From Acinetobacter schindleri CIP 107287 (lineage in GTDB: Bacteria > Pseudomonadota > Gammaproteobacteria > Pseudomonadales > Moraxellaceae), in contig NZ_KB849576.1 of the NCBI RefSeq assembly GCF_000368625.1, positions 62,001 to 126,000 of the forward strand: 64,000 nt of DNA. The letters run 5' to 3'. This document shows, in pieces, positions 41,688 through 49,101 of the stretch. The notes under the pieces are model-generated. The model saw only the letters and a list, made by a program, of their open reading frames with translations, ran no database searches and was not told where the DNA came from. How positions within the stretch are numbered: position 1 is the stretch's first letter; the number at the start of each line of letters is the position of its first letter. A program made the position numbers and the translations under genes.

Positions 41688-43172
41688 TTATAAATCTGAT
41701 TTGGCCCGTTTTAAGGCATTTTGCCATTTGGCCAAGTGTGCTTCACGTTCATCATTTTGCATTTTCGGTTCAAAGGCCTGATCCAGTTGCCAGGACTGGG
41801 CAATCTCATCCAGGCTGGAAAAAACTCCGGACTTTAAACCGGCCATCGCTGCTGCCCCCCAAGCGGTGGATTCCAGCATTTTTGGACGTAGCACGGGAAC
41901 ATTCAGCAGATCTGCCTGGAACTGCATCAGCATATCATTTGAACTTGCGCCACCATCGACACGGAGTTCTTTTAAAGGATGAGCAATGTCAGATTGCATT
42001 GCAGTCAGAATATCGGATACTTGGAAGGCTATAGATTCTAAAGCAGCACGTGCAATATGGGACTTATTGGTACCGCGTGACATACCACAAAGTAAAGCAC
42101 GTGCTTCACTGTCCCAGTGCGGTGCACCGAGACCAGTAAAGGCAGGTACCAAAACTACGCCGTCTGTATCTGGAACTTTACAGGCCAGTCTTTCTACATC
42201 TGAACTTTTTTGGATAATCCCCAGACCATCCCGTAACCATTGCACCACCGCACCCGCCATAAAGATACTGCCTTCCAGTGCGTAGGTCGTGTGACCCTGT
42301 GCTTGCCAGGCAAGCGTGGAAAGCAGCTTGTTCTGACTCAGTTGAATATCATGACCAGTATTAAACAGCATAAAACAGCCGGTTCCATAAGTGTTTTTTG
42401 CCATGCCGGGTTCAAAACAGGATTGGCCAAACAGGGCAGATTGTTGGTCGCCCAGAATACCTGTAATAGGAATGGTAGCACCTAATAAACCAGGTGCCGT
42501 ATCTGCAATATGGCAATCGGAGCTGATGATTCTTGGCAGGACTGCAGCTGGAATATTAAACAGATCCAGTAGGCCTTCATCCCAACTTTGAGTTTGCAGA
42601 TTCATTAGCATGGTACGGGAAGCATTACTGGCTTCAATGACATGTTCAGCGCCTTGGGTCAGGTTCCAGATCAGCCAGCTATCGATGGTGCCAAAAGCGA
42701 CATGTCCTTGTTCTGCCAAGGCGCGTAAACCCTCAGTATTTTCTAATAACCAGACCAGCTTTCCCGCACTGAAATAGGGGTCAATGCGTAGACCGGTTGT
42801 TTGTTGTACCTGATCCATCAGGCCTTGCTGAATCAGCTGATTACACCACTCTGTCGCGCGGCGGTCCTGCCAGATAATCGCCGGTGCCAGAGGTTTGCCA
42901 TTGCGACGGTCCCACACAACAGTCGTTTCACGCTGATTGGTGAGTCCAATCGCTTTAATGTCTTTTGCTAGAACTCCCGCAGAAGCGATCGCTTGCTGAA
43001 CGACACCAATTTGGGTAGTCCAAATTTCTAAGGCATCTTGCTCGACCCAACCCGAACGAGGAGTTTGAATATGTGTTTCTTTTTGAGCTGTCGCTTGAAG
43101 CTGTCCATGTTCATTAAAAATAATTGCACGACTAGACGTCGTTCCCTGATCAAGGGCCAATAAATAGCTCAT
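41688..43172 (-). CDS. glpK: Glycerol kinase
   Basis: A 494-aa FGGY carbohydrate kinase that phosphorylates glycerol. It shows N-terminal LDQGTTSSRAIIF (phosphate 1), the GWVEQD and TNQRETTVVWDR substrate residues, GDQQSALFGQ, YGTGCFMLFNTG and the adenosine motif DGGASSNDMLMQFQADLL. No glpF or glpD is adjacent, so the gene is an orphan of the glycerol pathway here. It ends in a shared terminator. Confidence 0.96.
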   Translation of the reverse strand: MSYLLALDQGTTSSRAIIFNEHGQLQATAQKETHIQTPRSGWVEQDALEIWTTQIGVVQQAIASAGVLAKDIKAIGLTNQRETTVVWDRRNGKPLAPAIIWQDRRATEWCNQLIQQGLMDQVQQTTGLRIDPYFSAGKLVWLLENTEGLRALAEQGHVAFGTIDSWLIWNLTQGAEHVIEASNASRTMLMNLQTQSWDEGLLDLFNIPAAVLPRIISSDCHIADTAPGLLGATIPITGILGDQQSALFGQSCFEPGMAKNTYGTGCFMLFNTGHDIQLSQNKLLSTLAWQAQGHTTYALEGSIFMAGAVVQWLRDGLGIIQKSSDVERLACKVPDTDGVVLVPAFTGLGAPHWDSEARALLCGMSRGTNKSHIARAALESIAFQVSDILTAMQSDIAHPLKELRVDGGASSNDMLMQFQADLLNVPVLRPKMLESTAWGAAAMAGLKSGVFSSLDEIAQSWQLDQAFEPKMQNDEREAHLAKWQNALKRAKSDL

Positions 43173-43302
43173 ATTTTTTTTAAATACTGACTTGAATTTT
43201 TAAATATTAGCGCAATTATGTAATCAGGCGCATTCAAAAGTGTATTTGTGTAGAAAATGCATCGTATTTTTTACCAGTTATGCTATGATTGCTCTGTACT
43301 TT

Positions 43303-43663
43303 GGGGGTGTTCTTGGCTTCGACGCTGATGATGAAACTCATAGATGCATGCCGAGAGCGCATTTTCTCTCGTAAATAAAATTTGCATTTTAATAGTCGCA
43401 AACGACGAAACTTACGCTCTAGCTGCCTAAGGGCAGCTTGTCCGCATCCCTGAATACTTGTGGTTAGGGGTCCCGACTGAAGCGAACGCACACAAGTCCG
43501 TATGAAATCAAGCCTTGGGGTTTCGTACTAAATCTTAAAGGATCGCGATTTGTACCCTGTTCGTCGGGTCACAAAGAGCTAAATCAATAGACGATATCTA
43601 AGCATGTAGTATTCTCGAGCGTAATGTTGGCGGACGCGGGTTCAACTCCCGCCACCTCCACCA
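43303..43663 (+). ncRNA. ssrA: Transfer-messenger RNA
   Basis: The 361-nt tmRNA rescues stalled ribosomes with SmpB. The ends pair as an acceptor stem (GGGGGTG at 43303-43309 with CACCTCC before ACCA at 43660-43663). The T-arm GGCGGACGCGGGTTCAACTC is at the 3' end. The tag frame at 43398-43430 encodes ANDETYALAA followed by TAA, one residue different from the E. coli tag ANDENYALAA. A TATGAT -10-like hexamer lies at 43284-43289. The 3' end is the integration site of the island that follows and remains intact. Confidence 0.97.
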
Positions 43664-43671
43664 AATTCTTA
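43651..43671 (+). repeat. Candidate attL at the ssrA 3' end
   Basis: The segment CGCCACCTCCACCAAATTCT closes ssrA and resembles CGCCACCCCACCAAAATTCT at 48671-48690. The two differ by a small insertion/deletion pair, so the repeat is imperfect and the core boundaries are approximate. Confidence 0.6.
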
Positions 43672-43710
43672 AATTTGTATGTTGTTGTATGACGATATAT
43701 GAGTAAATTA

Positions 43711-43742
43711 AGCTTAAATCTCAACGATTTAGGCTTTTTTTA
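43711..43742 (+). terminator. Terminator inside the island serving ssrA
   Basis: AGCTTAAATC (43711-43720) pairs with GATTTAGGCT (43725-43734, one G-T pair), followed by T7. It lies in island DNA, just after the integration point, so it replaces the chromosomal ssrA terminator now displaced to about 48.7 kb. Confidence 0.8.
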
Positions 43743-43841
43743 TGCCTGTTTATGCCGTTATATGAAGTTCCTTATAGCTTGTTGTTGTGTATGGTAGCTT
43801 GTATAGTATGAGTTAGCGAAAGCCACCATACAAGAAAGAAT

Positions 43842-45086
43842 ATGAAGCGAGATGATGTAAATAAGTTTCCAATGAAGGACACCACACTTAGTGCATTGGA
43901 GTCTGAAGAAAAAGAATATCGTTTGAATAATGGTGATAATCTTTATTTCGTGGTCAACCCTAAAGGTAATAAACGCTGGGAACTACGATATAAAAAGCCT
44001 AGTACAGGTAAATGGTCGTTTTTAGGATTAGGTGCATATCCCGAAGTTGGTTCAAAGTGGGCACGACAGAAAGCTGATGAAGCACGTAAGCTTATTGGTC
44101 AAGGTATTGATCCTGTTATTAAGAAACAAGAAGAAAGACAAGCTGTAGTGGAAAAAGGCTCTTTTACTTTCCAACAGCTTGCTGAAGATTTCTATAAGAC
44201 GAAAACATGGACGCCTGATACTAAGGCTCGCAATGTAGGGGCAATCAATAATCACGTTATTCCAGTTATGGGACGTCGAGATTATCGAGTAATCACTAAG
44301 CAAGAATGGCATAGTTTATTTCAAGACATACAAAACAAAATTAACCCTAGAACAGGGAAGCCAATTATTGAAATGGGGCAGCGTGTAACGGCTTTAGTGC
44401 AAGAAATGTATGACTATGCTGAGGTGACAGGTAAGGCAACCTACAACCCAATCACAAACTTACATAAGTACCTTAAAAAGCATGTAAGTAATAGTATGAA
44501 GCATGTTGATGAGTCTGAATTGCCTGCTTTATTGAGAGCTATAGATACGTATCGTGGTTCCGATACAAGGATTGGGCTTAAATTGTTATCTATGCTCTTT
44601 TGCCGACCAACTGAATTACGAGAGGCGACTTGGGAAGAGTTTGACTTACTCAAAGGGGTATGGGTAATACCTGCTGAGAGAATCAAAATGAGGAAAGAGC
44701 ATAAAGTTCCGTTGCCATCTCAAGCCATAGACTTACTTAACCAGTTAAAAGGTTTGAATGGTCACTCACCTTATTTATTGCCAAGTAGAAGTAATAAAGG
44801 GCAACCCAAGTCAGATACGATATTTATCGAAGCATTAAAAAGAATGGGTTATGGTGGAAAGCAAAACCCTCACGGATTTCGGCATATTGCGAGTACAATT
44901 TTAAATAACCAGTTTAGTGACAAGCCTCAAGTTGTGGAAGCATGTTTAGCACATACTAAAAATGGTGTTAAAGGTACTTATGATAAGGCAACACATTTTG
45001 AAGAGCGTAAAACGATGATGCAATGGTATGCTGACCATCTTGAAAAGTTAGCAGATGATAGCGTTATTTATTTTAAGCGAGCTTGA
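43842..45086 (+). CDS. P4-type tyrosine integrase
   Basis: A 414-aa site-specific recombinase. It has an N-terminal DUF4102-type arm-binding domain (about 10-90, LYFVVNPKGNKRWELRYK and LGLGAYPEVG), a core-binding domain (about 105-195) and a C-terminal catalytic domain. The likely catalytic residues are the Arg in FCRPTELREATW, the Lys in RMRKEHKVPLP-type strand, H-x-x-R in HGFRHIAS, and the Tyr in GTYDKATH. The gene points away from ssrA, the usual layout for tmRNA-site islands. It should catalyse integration and excision. Confidence 0.95.
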   Translation: MKRDDVNKFPMKDTTLSALESEEKEYRLNNGDNLYFVVNPKGNKRWELRYKKPSTGKWSFLGLGAYPEVGSKWARQKADEARKLIGQGIDPVIKKQEERQAVVEKGSFTFQQLAEDFYKTKTWTPDTKARNVGAINNHVIPVMGRRDYRVITKQEWHSLFQDIQNKINPRTGKPIIEMGQRVTALVQEMYDYAEVTGKATYNPITNLHKYLKKHVSNSMKHVDESELPALLRAIDTYRGSDTRIGLKLLSMLFCRPTELREATWEEFDLLKGVWVIPAERIKMRKEHKVPLPSQAIDLLNQLKGLNGHSPYLLPSRSNKGQPKSDTIFIEALKRMGYGGKQNPHGFRHIASTILNNQFSDKPQVVEACLAHTKNGVKGTYDKATHFEERKTMMQWYADHLEKLADDSVIYFKRA

Positions 45087-45504
45087 TATTTTAAAATCAT
45101 TCGGATTTACGCCGTGGTGGTAGTTTGAGTTGTTAAGCACCGTATATCCCATTTTTGATATTTTGCTAGACATACCTGTGTCCCGCACTTATTGATAATG
45201 GGGGAATTTACGGGTGATTTATAGATATATAAAGAGTTTAACAATAGTTTTGAGTGGGTAAATAACAATCAATTAACAATAAATAATAGTTGAATATTCA
45301 CATAAATAAAAGTAATATAAAAAGACTTGTGTTATATGTTAATGCAACATAACGGAATGATTGTGCAATAGCATAGATTCATTTCTCATTACCTAAAGTC
45401 TAGGTAACACATCTGAAAACTTAACTGCTCTACATCTAGTTCAAAAGGAACTATCGAGGTGTGGGGTTTTCTGCATTCTAAATTTTATTAAAAGGAGAAT
45501 TATC
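45087..45504 (+). promoter_or_regulatory. AT-rich leader of the replication gene with a long hairpin
   Basis: About 420 bp without a gene. The notable element is at 45430-45464: CTACATC + TAGTTC pair with GAACTA and GGTGTGG, a 13-bp stem with a TCGA bulge and AAAAG loop. ACCTA-AAGTC-TAGGT lies nearby (about 45391-45405). Together with a II/X-type replication protein, this is a candidate replication origin or a translational control site. Confidence 0.4.
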
Positions 45505-46440
45505 ATCCAAAAATCTAATCTTAACCTGTCAACTAACAAGGAAGAAGCTAACTTAAATTTATACGCAATTGATTATCTGAAGATAGAAATACAACTAACT
45601 AATAATCCAAGTGAGTTATCTGAAAAAGTAGTTATTCCTTTTGTAAAGTGTGGTACTGAATATTTTCCACAACAAGAATCTTATGGTCAACAATGGATAC
45701 AAGGTTCTCATGGTGACCAAATACAAATTAAATCTAAGAATGAAAATACATTGCTTATACAAGGTAATTTCTTTAAATGGTTATATGGACATAACGTCAC
45801 AGGCACTACCGATTTAATGGGTCTGGTTGCTGAAACAGTTCGTCAGCTATTACAGCGTTATGATGCTTTAATGCCAACACAAGATGAGCTAGATAATATT
45901 AAGCAAGGGATGTTTAAGATTCATCGTATTGACTTGAATAAAGCGATTCTATTTGAAGATAAACAACAAGCTCAATTGTATTTGGCAATGATCAAAGAGC
46001 ACGGTACTTATCCACGGCGTAAGAAAGAAACGCATGGGAATGGCACTTACTTTGGTTTGAAAAGTACACGTACCACTTTGCTTTATTACCATAAAGGAAC
46101 TGAGGTTAGTTCACACAAGAAACAGCAACAACGCATAACAGCAGAATTAAAAGCTTATGCAGATTGCATGGTGAGATGTGAGGTTCGTTTATTCAGTCAG
46201 CATCTACGTGATAACAACTTAAATTATGGTTATCAGTGGTGTGAAAATTTAGTAAAGCAGATTGTTGAAGAACAGCATTCTTTATTAAATCTACCACCTC
46301 CAATAACGGAGGCGGATTTAGAACCAAAATATGTAAGATTCTTGGCAACATCAAGGCAGGGTGCATTACCCATTGCTTATACACCTAAGACCATTGCTCG
46401 ATATAAGCGTGATTTAGCTAAGCTTGGGGTATCTGTATGA
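45505..46440 (+). CDS. Phage/plasmid replication protein, II/X family
   Basis: A filamentous-phage gene II/X-type rolling-circle replication initiator. The family block WLYGHNVTGTTDLMGLVAET is about residues 89-108 and a second conserved region runs through AYADCMVRCEVRLFSQHLR. The frame is open from 45397, but there is no ATG, GTG or TTG before 45751, which would remove about 82 residues including sequence that reads as coding. AAAAGGAG (about 45490-45497) lies correctly spaced before ATC 45505 (or ATC 45502), so a non-canonical start, or a lost ATG, is likely. The stop overlaps the next gene's first possible ATG. Confidence 0.7.
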   Translation: MQKSNLNLSTNKEEANLNLYAIDYLKIEIQLTNNPSELSEKVVIPFVKCGTEYFPQQESYGQQWIQGSHGDQIQIKSKNENTLLIQGNFFKWLYGHNVTGTTDLMGLVAETVRQLLQRYDALMPTQDELDNIKQGMFKIHRIDLNKAILFEDKQQAQLYLAMIKEHGTYPRRKKETHGNGTYFGLKSTRTTLLYYHKGTEVSSHKKQQQRITAELKAYADCMVRCEVRLFSQHLRDNNLNYGYQWCENLVKQIVEEQHSLLNLPPPITEADLEPKYVRFLATSRQGALPIAYTPKTIARYKRDLAKLGVSV

Positions 46441-46490
46441 TAAATGGAAATGAGTCTGTAACATGCAGTATAGGAGGAAATAAGGGGGAT

Positions 46491-46703
46491 ATGAATATGA
46501 TGTACACAAAGCTACGCTTAACGATTAAAGATGTTTGTCACATGCTGTCGGTAGAGCGTGATAAATTAAATAAATTAGTTAAAACTGATCCAAGCTTTCC
46601 AAGACCAATAAAGGAAGGGGCAAGCAGGCAAGCTGCTGTGTATTTTGATCACAGTGAATTGATTGAGTGGTGGGAAGTTAAAAAGCAAGCTCGATATAGT
46701 TGA
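46491..46703 (+). CDS. AlpA-like excisionase/transcriptional regulator
   Basis: A roughly 70-aa MerR-like winged helix-turn-helix protein (LTIKDVCHMLSVERDKLNKLV...FPRPIKEG...VYFDHSELIEWWEVKK) of the AlpA type, often the excisionase or regulator of P4-like islands. The start at 46491 follows AAGGGGGAT. A longer reading from 46437 overlaps the replication gene stop as ATGA but adds 18 residues with no domain character. A hairpin terminator follows at about 46713-46745. Confidence 0.75.
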   Translation: MNMMYTKLRLTIKDVCHMLSVERDKLNKLVKTDPSFPRPIKEGASRQAAVYFDHSELIEWWEVKKQARYS

Positions 46704-46712
46704 TGTTTGATG

Positions 46713-46746
46713 AAGACCAAGATAGCGTAAGTTGTCTTGGTTCTTT
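46713..46746 (+). terminator. Hairpin terminator after the AlpA-like gene
   Basis: GACCAAGA / TCTTGGTTC arms around a 12-nt loop, followed by CTTTATTTAT. The T-run is interrupted, so strength is uncertain. Confidence 0.5.
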
Positions 46747-46891
46747 ATTTATAGGGTTTATATTGCTTAAATTGTTTTATTCAATGAAGGTTATTTTATA
46801 AATAAAAAAGTATTTTTATTAAGTAAGTCATTAATAAAGTGTGATGTATGTATTGAATTTTTACAATAATGATGCATAAAATGCGGTTACT

Positions 46892-47807
46892 AGATCTCTT
46901 TCATAAATCAAAAAACGATCTTCTTTTTGGTTAATATTTGCACTCCGGATTTCTTGGCATTCGTGCATAATCTGCGGATGAAATACATCGATTCAAACAA
47001 GCTTTCTGATCCTCAGTTCAAGCGATACACAGGCATCTCATGGTCAACTTTCTATTTGATGGTTGAGCAATTGCAGAAGCATGTCTCTGCCAAAGGCAGA
47101 CCGCCCAAGTTAAGCCTGGAGGATCAGGTTCTGCTCTGTCTGAGCTATTGGCGGGAATACCGAACCTTATTTCACGTTGCGACGAGTTACGGGGTTTCAG
47201 AGCCCACAGCCTCAAGAATTGTCCGTCATGTTGAAGACTGCCTGATTCGGTCCAATCTGTTTAATTTACCCAAAGATTTACCCGAGGGCGAAGGCATCGA
47301 CTGGAATGTTGTGATCGTGGATGCCACGGAAATTCCAATCCAAAGGCCTAAAAAAACAGAAGAAAAGCTATAGCGGCAAGAAAAAGACCCATACCTTTAA
47401 AGTACAGGCCATGATTCACTACAAAACTCAGCAAATTCTGAGTTTATGTACCAGTCGCGGTGCAGTGCATGATTTCGAGTTGTTCAAACGCAATTTAAAC
47501 CAGATTCCTTTTGGGGCTTTTATCCTTGCAGATAAAGGCTATCAGGGGATTTATACTTTGTATCCGAATAGCCTGTTGCCATTAAAAGCCAAAAGACATT
47601 GTAAATTGGATCCTGAATTGAAAATCTATAATCAAGAAATCAATAAAAGAAGAATCGGAATTGAGCATGTATTTGGCAGCCTGAAAACCTTCAAAATCCT
47701 TGCTGAGCGTTATCGAAATAGAGGTAAAAGGCTTGGTTTGAGATTCAATTTAATCGCTGGAATCTACAACTTGGAACTGAGCAAAAAATGATTTATGAAA
47801 GAGGTCT
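46892..47807 (+). mobile_element. IS5-family insertion sequence (916 bp)
   Basis: The terminal inverted repeats AGATCTCTTTCATAAATCA (46892-46910) and TGATTTATGAAAGAGGTCT (47789-47807) match at 18/19. ACT flanks both sides (46889-46891 and 47808-47810), a 3-bp target duplication fitting the ANT duplications of the ISL2 group of IS5. One DDE transposase is carried, split by a frame change. It is inserted between the AlpA-like and TIR genes. Confidence 0.88.
46978..47791 (+). CDS. IS5-family DDE transposase, two frames joined at an A7 run
   Basis: The first frame (ATG 46978 to about 47373) holds the HTH_Tnp_4-type domain and the first catalytic Asp in VVIVDATEIPIQRP. The second (through 47791) holds the second Asp in ILADKGYQG and the Glu in RRIGIEHVFGSLK. 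They meet at A7 (47350-47356). Removing one A gives the continuous family sequence PKKQKKSYSGKKKTH. This is either programmed +1 (or -2) frameshifting or an inactivating single-base insertion. A TTG at 46927 is an alternative start. Confidence 0.8.
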
Positions 47808-47854
47808 ACTAATCGTACATATTAAAAATTACTAAATTGTTTAAAGGAAAATAA

Positions 47855-48577
47855 ATGTCTAGATGTACAGCTCCTGTTCGAGGCCATAGTTCTGCTGCAG
47901 CTGCTGCGGCTTGCCCAGCATGTCGTAACAGATATGGTTCTCGTTCTCGTAGTTATTCTTACTCATCATCATATAGTTCTGGTAGTTCTTATAATGGGTC
48001 TAGTAGCACCCATAGTGATTCTAGTAGAGCTGGGGGCAGTGGGAGTTCAAAAAGTGTTTCAAAACCTCGCTGGGCTAAAACAGGCTCCTCTCTTGTATAT
48101 ACGACAAATGAAGTAGCATCCCTAACACCTGTCAGAGAGGTAATCGAGAAAAAAGCTTCTGAGCAGCCTGACCTTCGTGATGTGTTTTTATGCCATGCAT
48201 GGGATGATCGTAAGGAATCTGCTAAACAACTACACGATTTTCTAGAGGCTGCTGGTGTAAAAGTTTGGTTTAGTGAAAAAGACCTTGGTTTGGGTGTTCC
48301 AATGATGAGAGCAATTGATAAAGGTTTGGCTAATTCTAAAGTTGGACTCGTTTTGGTAACACCAGCTTTGTTGTCGCGCTTACCTAAAGAAGGTGTAGCA
48401 GATAAAGAGCTTTCAACTCTTCTAGCTGGTAACCGTTTGATTCCAATTGTACATAATACAACGTACGAGGCACTTAGAGATGTCAGTCCAATGTTAGCTT
48501 CAAGAAGTGGTCTTGATACATCTGAAGATACGTTGGAGATAGTTGCGGAAAAAATAGCTGAGTTAGTTGCGATTTAA
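47855..48577 (+). CDS. TIR-domain protein with N-terminal zinc-knuckle-like motif
   Basis: A 240-aa protein in three parts. Residues 1-25 hold C4, H11, C20 and C23 (a C-x6-H-x8-C-x2-C zinc-binding candidate). Residues 28-66 are a low-complexity Ser/Tyr/Gly linker. Residues about 107-240 form a TIR domain: DVFLCHAWDDRKESAKQL (box 1), the BB-loop region VWFSEKDLGLG, and E185 in DKELSTLL as the probable catalytic glutamate. Bacterial TIR domains often cleave NAD+ or make signalling nucleotides in anti-phage defence. This one is alone, without a recognised sensor partner. Start: ATG 47855 after AAAGGAAAA. The IS ends 47 bp upstream. Confidence 0.85.
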   Translation: MSRCTAPVRGHSSAAAAAACPACRNRYGSRSRSYSYSSSYSSGSSYNGSSSTHSDSSRAGGSGSSKSVSKPRWAKTGSSLVYTTNEVASLTPVREVIEKKASEQPDLRDVFLCHAWDDRKESAKQLHDFLEAAGVKVWFSEKDLGLGVPMMRAIDKGLANSKVGLVLVTPALLSRLPKEGVADKELSTLLAGNRLIPIVHNTTYEALRDVSPMLASRSGLDTSEDTLEIVAEKIAELVAI

Positions 48578-48670
48578 ATAAAATGCTTTTGTATGGTATT
48601 TTGTATGGTGTTTGGTTGAATAAAATTTATTTTAAATTATATCAACTGCTTATGTGTTTAGTTTAATTGA

Positions 48671-48691
48671 CGCCACCCCACCAAAATTCTT
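48671..48691 (+). repeat. Candidate attR of the island
   Basis: CGCCACCCCACCAAAATTCT resembles the ssrA 3' end. It is directly followed by a terminator that looks like the original ssrA terminator. Confidence 0.6.
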
Positions 48692-48698
48692 CTTATAA

Positions 48699-48728
48699 AA
48701 AAGCCACTTATATAAGTGGCTTTTTTTA
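48699..48728 (+). terminator. Displaced ssrA terminator
   Basis: Perfect palindrome AAGCCACTTA / TAAGTGGCTT (48701-48722) with A- and T-runs. It lies just outside attR where the pre-insertion ssrA 3' flank would be. Confidence 0.75.
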
Positions 48729-49054
48729 TTAAGTATTTTTTCTACTAATTAAAATTTTATTATCATCATTATCTTTAGTGATCACTTTAAATATAAATTA
48801 GTGTGAAAGTAGTTATGAATCTTAAATTTTATAAGTTTTATTGAGCTTAATAAAAAAACAATAAACCGAAAAAAATAGTTTTTCTGCAAACTTATTTGAA
48901 TAGAAATAAAGATAATTTTATTTGATCCAATAAAGTGAATTACATTCATAAGATTTTATTGGGATTTTTAAAATTATACGGCAAAAGTATGAATATTATA
49001 GAAAAATATGCTTTATCTTCGGTGTGATTACGATGTTAAAGCACTATTTCAGAA

Positions 49055-49089
49055 GATAATCAAAGCAGCTTCCTCTGCTTTGATTATTC
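49055..49089 (-). terminator. Hairpin after scoB
   Basis: ATAATCAAAGCAG pairs with CTGCTTTGATTAT around CTTCCT. There is no strong T-run, so termination strength is uncertain. Confidence 0.5.
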
Positions 49090-49101
49090 AGTAGAAACAG
49101 A

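Larger units (their letters stand above)
43648..48691 (+). mobile_element. ssrA-integrated genomic island (about 5.0 kb)
   Basis: The island begins at the ssrA 3' end and ends near the imperfect repeat at 48671-48691. Contents in order: P4-type integrase, II/X replication protein, AlpA-like regulator, IS5-family insertion, TIR-domain gene. The DNA is visibly more AT-rich than its neighbours. Integration at tmRNA by tyrosine integrases is well established. The small gene set, with a filamentous-phage-type replication protein, suggests an inovirus-derived mini-element or satellite (inference). Confidence 0.85.
48578..49101. other. AT-rich gap with candidate integrase arm sites and attR
   Basis: This 520-bp gap holds no supported gene. 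It contains two direct copies of TTTGTATGGT (48588-48597 and 48600-48609), with a related GTGTATGGT near the left end (about 43788-43796), as expected for integrase arm-type sites. The attR-like repeat, the displaced ssrA terminator and a long A/T-rich stretch before the catabolic cluster follow. Confidence 0.5.

Noticed and set aside
43234..43491. 85-aa minus-strand frame over ssrA
   Set aside because: It overlaps the tmRNA, which is strongly supported by end pairing, tag frame and T-arm.
43651..43671. Independent tRNA gene at the ssrA 3' end
   Set aside because: The tRNA-like T-arm and CCA end belong to the tmRNA; there is no anticodon arm.
47934..48116. 60-aa frame inside the TIR gene
   Set aside because: An out-of-frame product of the Ser/Tyr codon repeats in the TIR linker, without its own start signals.
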